Shown here: one piece after another, positions 14,542 through 18,939 of the stretch
Position numbering within the stretch: position 1 is the first letter of the stretch
Layout of the letters: the number at the start of each line of letters is the position of its first letter
Source of the DNA: an uncultured Clostridia bacterium
GTDB taxonomy: Bacteria; Bacillota_A; Clostridia; Christensenellales; UBA1242
Reading direction: 5' to 3'
Assembly: GCA_947629895.1 (NCBI GenBank)
Contig: CANRFP010000020.1
Location: forward strand, 1 to 18,939
Length of the DNA: 18,939 nucleotides
Program-made: the position numbers and the translations under genes
The notes under the pieces: model-generated
What the model saw: only the letters and a program-made list of their open reading frames with translations
Told to the model about the DNA's origin: nothing
Databases searched by the model: none

Positions 14542-14983
14542 ACATTTCTGTTATTAATTTTATGAAGTTTGTTACATCTTTGAATTGGCGATAAACGGAT
14601 GCAAATCGAACATAGGCGATTTCATCAACTTCTTTAAGTTTTTTCATGACCATTTCACCAATCTCTTGCGATTGGATTTCTTGTTTAAGCGAATTTTGAA
14701 TTTGCTTTTCTATATCTTCTGCCATTTGGTCAATTTGTGCAATGGAAACAGGCCTTTTTTCACAAGCCTTAATCATCCCGTTCCTGATTTTTTGTATGTC
14801 AAAGGCTTGACGGCTGCCGTCTTTCTTTACAACCAAAACAGGAACTGTTTCAACAGTTTCATAAGTTGTAAACCTTTTGCCACAGTTTAAGCACTCTCTT
14901 CTTCTTCTAATTGAATTTGTTTCGTCTGTGCTGCGGCTGTCCAAAACTTTGCTTTCTTCACTTCCACAATAAATACATCTCAT
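14540..14983 (-). CDS. nrdR: Transcriptional repressor NrdR
   Basis: ATP/dATP-sensing repressor of ribonucleotide reductase genes, acting in the cytoplasm on paired 16-bp NrdR boxes. The 147 residues are the normal length. An N-terminal zinc ribbon is formed by CIYC (3-6) and CLNC with the basic SIRRRREC block. The ATP-cone domain starts at about residue 47 ([15 protein letters not shown]) and runs through [15 protein letters not shown]. The C-terminal half carries [19 protein letters not shown] lies upstream of the ATG. The promoter region contains two NrdR-box-like sites, so the gene is probably autoregulated. It is the only gene on the minus strand, and no ribonucleotide reductase gene is present in this window. 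Confidence 0.97.
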   Translation of the reverse strand: MRCIYCGSEESKVLDSRSTDETNSIRRRRECLNCGKRFTTYETVETVPVLVVKKDGSRQAFDIQKIRNGMIKACEKRPVSIAQIDQMAEDIEKQIQNSLKQEIQSQEIGEMVMKKLKEVDEIAYVRFASVYRQFKDVTNFIKLITEM

Positions 14984-15008
14984 TTGTTTTTCTCCTTACA
15001 TCACTTTT

Positions 15009-15038
15009 ATTCTACCACAACATTTAGTGTTTCAACAA
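15009..15038 (-). promoter_or_regulatory. nrdR promoter
   Basis: Read on the minus strand, TTGTTG (15038-15033) and TAGAAT (15014-15009) are 18 bp apart. TTGAAA (15035-15030) is an alternative -35 at 15 bp. The spacer is almost entirely filled by an NrdR-box-like palindrome. AAGGAG and the ATG follow closely. Confidence 0.55.
15015..15030 (-). promoter_or_regulatory. NrdR box 1, inside the nrdR promoter
   Basis: On the minus strand the site reads ACACTAAATGTTGTGG, which fits the NrdR box consensus acacwATATaTwgtgt at 13 of 16 positions. It lies between the -35 and -10 elements, an ideal place for repression. Confidence 0.65.
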
Positions 15039-15046
15039 GCGTTTTT

Positions 15047-15062
15047 ACACAATTCATAGAAA
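15047..15062 (+). promoter_or_regulatory. NrdR box 2, weaker, 32 bp from box 1
   Basis: ACACAATTCATAGAAA fits the consensus at about 11 of 16 positions, with a good left half and a poor right half. Its offset of 32 bp from box 1 equals three helical turns, the spacing typical of tandem NrdR boxes. It also lies four bases ahead of the proposed feoA -35. Confidence 0.45.
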
Positions 15063-15065
15063 AAT

Positions 15066-15096
15066 TTGAATACTTTTTTTATTTGGGCAATAAAAT
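15066..15096 (+). promoter_or_regulatory. Candidate feoA promoter giving a near-leaderless mRNA
   Basis: TTGAAT (15066-15071) and TAAAAT (15091-15096) are 19 bp apart. Initiation six to seven bases past the -10 falls at the feoA ATG (15102). I see no Fur-box-like palindrome in this gap. Confidence 0.4.
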
Positions 15097-15101
15097 TTTA
15101 T

Positions 15102-15329
15102 ATGACTATGAAGGATTGCAAAGAAAATGTTTCTTACAAAATATGCGGGTTTTGCGGCGAAATTGACAACATCGCTCGGCGCTTTATGGAACTTGGACTT
15201 GTTGAGGGCGAAAAGGTGAAAATTTGCGGCAAATCTCTTCAAAAAAGAGTGTTTTTGATTGAAGTGAGAGGATATCTTTTAAGCGTTCGCTCTTCACTTC
15301 TTGAAAAAGTGCAGGTGCAAAAATGTTAG
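15102..15329 (+). CDS. feoA: Ferrous iron transport protein FeoA
   Basis: Small cytoplasmic SH3-like protein that assists FeoB in Fe(II) uptake. From the ATG at 15102 it has 75 residues; 15108 is an alternative ATG two codons on. The core IARRFMELGLVEGEKVKI, followed by RVFLIEVRGYLLSVRSSLLEKVQV, is the family pattern. A TTG further upstream lies in the promoter and is unlikely. No ribosome site precedes the ATG, and the promoter spacing suggests leaderless or very short-leader translation. It overlaps feoB by seven bases. Confidence 0.9.
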   Translation: MTMKDCKENVSYKICGFCGEIDNIARRFMELGLVEGEKVKICGKSLQKRVFLIEVRGYLLSVRSSLLEKVQVQKC

Positions 15330-17422
15330 AAGTTTTGCTTGTTGGAAATCCAAATTCTGGAAAAACAACCCTTTTCAACAGCCTCACGCGCTCACATGAG
15401 CATGTTGGCAATTGGCATGGGGTGACTGTGGAAAACAAGAAAAAAACCTTCTCTTTTGAAGGGCAAGAATTTTTGCTTGTGGACACGCCGGGGCTTTATT
15501 CTTTATGCCCACTCTCCTTTGAAGAAAGTGTGGCAGCAGATGAGATTTTGAAGAGCGAAGGCAAAAAAATAATCAATCTTTGTGACGGCAACAATTTGAA
15601 AAGAAATTTGTATTTGACACTTTGTTTGCTTGAAAAAGGTTGTGACTGCGTGGTGGCAGTAAATCAAATTGTCAAAAAGAAAAACAGCAAAATTGACTTC
15701 AAAAAGTTGTCAACTTTGCTGGGTGTGGATGTGATTGAGATTGATGCGGAAAAGGGTGTGGGACTTGAAAATCTTAAAAAATGTTTGACGACCAAAAAAC
15801 AAAAATATAATCTGCCTTATTTAAAAAACCTTAAAGAAATGTCAAAAAATGCAAAAAAAATGCAAAATTTTGATGTTTTTTGTCAAATTAAGGCTTTTGA
15901 ACGCGATGAAAAGTTTTTTGAAGCGCTTGGAAAAAATCCAAAAGAGGTGTTTGAAGAAGTTCCAAAAGACAGCATTCAAAAGATAAGCAAATTGCGTTTT
16001 TCTTACATTGACCAACTGCTTTCGCAGTGTGAAATTGGTGGCAAACAAATTTATGGAAAAAGCAAATTGGACAAGTTTATTTTAAACAAATGGCTGGCTT
16101 TTCCAATTTTTTTGCTTATACTTTGTGGCATATTTTATTTGACATTTTTTTCGCTTGGCGCTTTTTTGTCAGATTTGTTTAGCAACTTTTTGTCACTTTT
16201 AACAAATCCAATTTTGTCGCTTATCGAGAAAAATCTTGGAAAAACTTTTATTTATGATTTTTTTGGCTCGGCGGTGTTTGGAGGGGTGTCAACCGTTCTT
16301 TCCTTTTTGCCACAGGTTGTGCTTTTGTTTTTCTTCCTCTCAATTTTGGAGGACAGCGGCTATATGGCAAGGGTGGCATTTATTTTTGAGGACATTTTGT
16401 CTAAAGTTGGGCTTTCTGGAAAAGGAATTTACACACTTCTTATGGGCTTTGGCTGTTCCACAACTGCCATTATGACTTCGCGAAATATGGAGGACAAAAA
16501 TGCAAAAATAAAAACCGCAATTTTGTGCCCTTATATGAGTTGTTCGGCAAAAATTCCAATTTACACCGTGATTGGCGGGGCATTTTTTGGCGCAAAAAAC
16601 ATCTTTTACATTTTGGGCCTTTATTGTTTGGGAATTGTGGTTGCAATTTTGATTTCATTGATTTGCGAAAAAACCATTTTAAAAAGCAAAAAACAAAGTT
16701 TTATCCTTGAATTTCCGCCATATCGCATGACAAGTTTAAAAAGAATTGGAAATATCATTTGGAAAAACACCAAAGATTTTGTGGTGAGAGTTGGCTCGGT
16801 TATGATTTCCATGAACATCATTGTTTGGCTGCTTTCTTCTTTCAGTTTTTCCTTTAATTACGTGCCGGCAAGCGGCGGCGAAAGTATGCTTGAAGGGTTT
16901 GGCAAAATTCTTGCTCCAATTTTCACTCCGCTTGGCTTTGGAAATTGGGCGATTGTGGCATCACTGCTCTCTGGCTTGGTTGCAAAAGAGGTTGTTGTGT
17001 CTTCCATCGCCATGTTTAACGGAATTGAGGCAAACGCAACAAAACTTCTTTCCGCTTCGCTGTTGTTGCCAACAAGTTTAATCTATTTTTCAAGCAAGGC
17101 GTCCGTTGTTTCCTTTTTGGTTTACTGCCTGCTCTACACGCCGTGCATAGCATCAGTTTCAATGCTTCTTCAAGAGATTGGAAAAAAGTGGACAATTTTT
17201 TCTGTTTGCCTTCAACTTGTTGTGGCTTATGTGGTGGCGCTGGTGACATACAATATTTTCTTTGCTTTTGAAATATTTGGATTTTTAGTGCCATTTTTGA
17301 CAATTTTTTGCATTTTTTTGATGTTTTTTGCGATTTTTTTCATTTTTTCGCGATTAAAAAAGAAAAAATTGTGCTCCCGATGCAACTCTTGCAACAAAAA
17401 ATGTGACAAGAAAAAGATGTGA
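15323..17422 (+). CDS. feoB: Ferrous iron transporter FeoB with atypical G4 motif and Cys-rich tail
   Basis: Membrane transporter for Fe(II) with an N-terminal GTPase-like domain. It has 699 residues. G1 is GNPNSGKT (8-15), G2 Thr35 lies in NWHGVTVE, and G3 is DTPG (54-57). G4 reads NQIV (114-117), where family members have NxxD. A helical spacer spans about 165-245. The membrane part (from about 255) holds two Gate regions with FLPQVVLLFFFLSILEDSGY, GFGCSTTAIMTSRNMED, PYMSCSAKIPIY and GLVAKEVVVSS. The C-terminus after the last helix is basic and Cys-rich (CSRCNSCNKKC), resembling small FeoB-associated Cys-rich proteins. It is cotranscribed with feoA. der starts 52 bp downstream from its own promoter. 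Confidence 0.95.
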   Translation: MLEVLLVGNPNSGKTTLFNSLTRSHEHVGNWHGVTVENKKKTFSFEGQEFLLVDTPGLYSLCPLSFEESVAADEILKSEGKKIINLCDGNNLKRNLYLTLCLLEKGCDCVVAVNQIVKKKNSKIDFKKLSTLLGVDVIEIDAEKGVGLENLKKCLTTKKQKYNLPYLKNLKEMSKNAKKMQNFDVFCQIKAFERDEKFFEALGKNPKEVFEEVPKDSIQKISKLRFSYIDQLLSQCEIGGKQIYGKSKLDKFILNKWLAFPIFLLILCGIFYLTFFSLGAFLSDLFSNFLSLLTNPILSLIEKNLGKTFIYDFFGSAVFGGVSTVLSFLPQVVLLFFFLSILEDSGYMARVAFIFEDILSKVGLSGKGIYTLLMGFGCSTTAIMTSRNMEDKNAKIKTAILCPYMSCSAKIPIYTVIGGAFFGAKNIFYILGLYCLGIVVAILISLICEKTILKSKKQSFILEFPPYRMTSLKRIGNIIWKNTKDFVVRVGSVMISMNIIVWLLSSFSFSFNYVPASGGESMLEGFGKILAPIFTPLGFGNWAIVASLLSGLVAKEVVVSSIAMFNGIEANATKLLSASLLLPTSLIYFSSKASVVSFLVYCLLYTPCIASVSMLLQEIGKKWTIFSVCLQLVVAYVVALVTYNIFFAFEIFGFLVPFLTIFCIFLMFFAIFFIFSRLKKKKLCSRCNSCNKKCDKKKM

Positions 17423-17438
17423 TTTCCCCTTAAAAGAT

Positions 17439-17468
17439 TTGCAAAATTTTTGCCGTGTATGTTATAAT
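17439..17468 (+). promoter_or_regulatory. Extended -10 promoter of der, start site at the ATG
   Basis: TTGCAA (17439-17444), an 18-bp spacer and a perfect TATAAT (17463-17468) preceded by TG at the extended -10 position (17460-17461). Initiation seven bases after the -10 falls on the A of the der ATG at 17475, and there is no ribosome site between. Confidence 0.7.
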
Positions 17469-17474
17469 TTTTGT

Positions 17475-18779
17475 ATGAGTAAACCTATTGTTGCTGTGGT
17501 TGGAAGAGCGAATGTTGGCAAGTCCACATTTTTTAACAGAGTGTGTGGAAAACGGTTGAGTATTGTTGATGATGCTCCGGGTGTGACACGCGACAGGCTT
17601 TATGCTGATGCAACTTGGAGTGGGCACGATTTCACACTTGTGGACACCGGCGGAGTTGAGCTTGCAAAAGAGGACATCTTCCAAAAAGAAATTTTGGAGC
17701 AAGTTGAAATTGCACTTGAAAATGCAACCGTTATTATTTTTGTTGTTGATGGAAAAACAGGCGTGACAAAATCGGATGAAGATGTTGCAAAATTGTTGCG
17801 AAAGAAAAAAGTTCCAATTGTTTTGGCGGTGAACAAGTTGGATAATTTTGAGCAATCGCAAACTTATGAATTTTATTCGCTGGGGCTGGGCGAGCCTTTG
17901 GCAATGTCATCAACTCAGGGCAAAGGCGTGGGCGATGTGCTTGACAAAGTTGTGTCCTATTTTCCTAAGTATGAAATCGAGGACGAGGTTGGAACTAAAA
18001 TTTGCCTAGTGGGCAGGCCAAATGTTGGGAAAAGTTCGCTTATAAACAGGCTTTTGGGCAAAAAGAGGGTTGTGGTTTCGGACGTTGAAGGCACAACGCG
18101 TGACAGCGTGAAAATTCCTTTTAAGTGCAACAAAAAGAACTATTTTTTGATTGACACAGCGGGGCTTAGGCGGCAAAGAGCAGTGGAAAAGCAATCGGTT
18201 GAAGGGTGGTCGGTTCTTAGAAGCATGTCGGCGATTGAGGATTGTGATGTGGCACTTGTTGTTTTTGAGGGCAATGCAGAACTTACAGAGCAAGATGTGA
18301 GAATTGCCGGCTATGTTCATGAGGCGAAAAAGCCAAGTGTGATTGTTGTGAACAAATGGGACGAGAAGATGTCTTCAAAAGATGACTATTTGAAAATGCT
18401 GAAAGAAAAACTTTCATTTATGTCTTATTTTAAGGCCGTGTTTGTTTCGGCGCTTACGGGAAGTGGGCTTTCGCTTATTATGCAAACAGTTGACGAAGTT
18501 TTTGAAAATGCTTCACGAAGAATAACAACGGGAATTTTGAATGACTTTTTGCAAGATGCAATTTTAAACTTTGAGCCGCCATCTAAAAGTGGCAAAAAAT
18601 GCAAGATTTTTTACGCAACGCAAAGTTCCACAAATCCGCCAAAATTTGTTGTGTTCTGCAACGATGCAAAACTTATAAACTTTTCTTATGAAAGATATCT
18701 TGAAAATAGGCTTAGAGAGCGCGTGGACTTTTCCGGAACGCCGATTGAATTGGTTTTTAAAGGAAAGGAGGAAGATTAA
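17475..18779 (+). CDS. der: Ribosome-assembly GTPase Der (EngA)
   Basis: Essential GTPase with two tandem G domains that helps mature the 50S ribosomal subunit. The ATG at 17475 gives 434 residues beginning MSKPIVAVVGRANVGKS. The frame stays open back into feoB, but that extension has no family similarity and spans the promoter. Domain 1 has GRANVGKS, DTGG and NKLD. Domain 2 has GRPNVGKS, DTAGLRRQ and NKWD. The C-terminal KH-like domain includes RRITTGILNDFLQDAI and NFSYERYLENRLRE. All G motifs look intact. plsY follows with a one-base overlap, an order also seen in other Bacillota. Confidence 0.97.
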   Translation: MSKPIVAVVGRANVGKSTFFNRVCGKRLSIVDDAPGVTRDRLYADATWSGHDFTLVDTGGVELAKEDIFQKEILEQVEIALENATVIIFVVDGKTGVTKSDEDVAKLLRKKKVPIVLAVNKLDNFEQSQTYEFYSLGLGEPLAMSSTQGKGVGDVLDKVVSYFPKYEIEDEVGTKICLVGRPNVGKSSLINRLLGKKRVVVSDVEGTTRDSVKIPFKCNKKNYFLIDTAGLRRQRAVEKQSVEGWSVLRSMSAIEDCDVALVVFEGNAELTEQDVRIAGYVHEAKKPSVIVVNKWDEKMSSKDDYLKMLKEKLSFMSYFKAVFVSALTGSGLSLIMQTVDEVFENASRRITTGILNDFLQDAILNFEPPSKSGKKCKIFYATQSSTNPPKFVVFCNDAKLINFSYERYLENRLRERVDFSGTPIELVFKGKEED

Positions 18780-18939
18780 TGATTGCTTTATATTTGGTGA
18801 TTGCTTGCGTTTGTGAATACTTTTTGGGCAGTTTGAATTTTGCCCGAATTTGCACTTGGTGGATTGCGCGCAAGGACATAACGCAGGAGGGAAGCAACAA
18901 TCCCGGAACCATGAATGTGCTTAGAACTCGCGGCTTTGG
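18779..18939 (+). CDS. plsY: Acyl-phosphate:glycerol-3-phosphate acyltransferase PlsY (5' part)
   Basis: Membrane enzyme that acylates glycerol-3-phosphate using acyl-phosphate, the first step of phospholipid synthesis. Only the first 53 codons are in the window. The first hydrophobic segment (MIALYLVIACVCEYFLG) leads to GSLNFARI, then EGSNNPGTMNVLRTRGFG, which matches the family GSxNPGATNxxR phosphate-binding motif. AAGGAGG (18765-18771) sets the ATG at 18779, overlapping the der stop by one base (TAATG). The gene runs off the end of the window. Confidence 0.9.
   Translation, partial: MIALYLVIACVCEYFLGSLNFARICTWWIARKDITQEGSNNPGTMNVLRTRGF

Noticed and set aside
15040..15101. Fur box upstream of feoAB
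   Set aside because: No GATAATGATAATCATTATC-like palindrome is visible. The only palindromic sites fit NrdR boxes better.
17403..17474. N-terminal extension of der into the end of feoB
   Set aside because: The extra residues have no similarity to Der, the segment contains a strong promoter, and the family start MSKPIVAVVGRANVGKS is at 17475.

Overview
This window comes from an AT-rich, endospore-forming member of the Bacillota. Class Clostridia is most likely, possibly an uncultured gut lineage. Three things support this: the spoIIGA-sigE-sigG block, a MurE with the DNPR motif that goes with meso-diaminopimelate, and FtsA/FtsZ/DivIB/MurA homologues arranged as in Gram-positive dcw clusters. 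The genus cannot be told from sequence alone. Nearly every base belongs to a recognisable conserved gene. I found no phage, defence, CRISPR, tRNA or rRNA element.

Layout. (1) Positions 1-337: the last codons of an unidentified gene, a strong terminator, then repeat-rich intergenic DNA. (2) 338-8553: peptidoglycan precursor and septum genes ddl, murE, mraY, murD, ftsW, murA and divIB, mostly with overlapping stop and start codons. murF, murG and murC, which usually sit among these genes, are missing. (3) 8684-11135: an ftsA-like gene and ftsZ, each with its own sigma-A-type promoter, closed by a terminator. (4) 11355-13881: spoIIGA, pro-sigE and sigG, the protease/sigma-factor module of the early mother cell and the late forespore. 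A second terminator and the small sporulation gene ylmC/ymxH follow. (5) 14283-14525: a second repeat-rich spacer that carries the same repeat families as the first. (6) nrdR on the minus strand, the only minus-strand gene, diverging from feoA-feoB (ferrous iron uptake). (7) der (ribosome-assembly GTPase) and the 5' end of plsY.

How the genes fit together. Ddl supplies the terminal dipeptide, and MurA, MurD and MurE build the UDP-MurNAc peptide. MraY moves it to the lipid carrier and FtsW polymerises it at the septum, which is organised by FtsZ/FtsA and DivIB. The same division machinery is used for asymmetric sporulation septation, after which SpoIIGA processes pro-SigE and SigG later acts in the forespore.

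The points most worth checking are small. They are: a pair of 47-nt inverted repeats flanking the division/sporulation block, with a compensatory base-pair change; tandem NrdR-box-like sites 32 bp apart over the nrdR promoter; feoA and der starts that look leaderless; a FeoB G4 motif lacking its Asp; a Ddl with Phe at the Tyr216-equivalent site; and an FtsA-like protein without a visible membrane-targeting tail. I see no clearly new multi-gene system.
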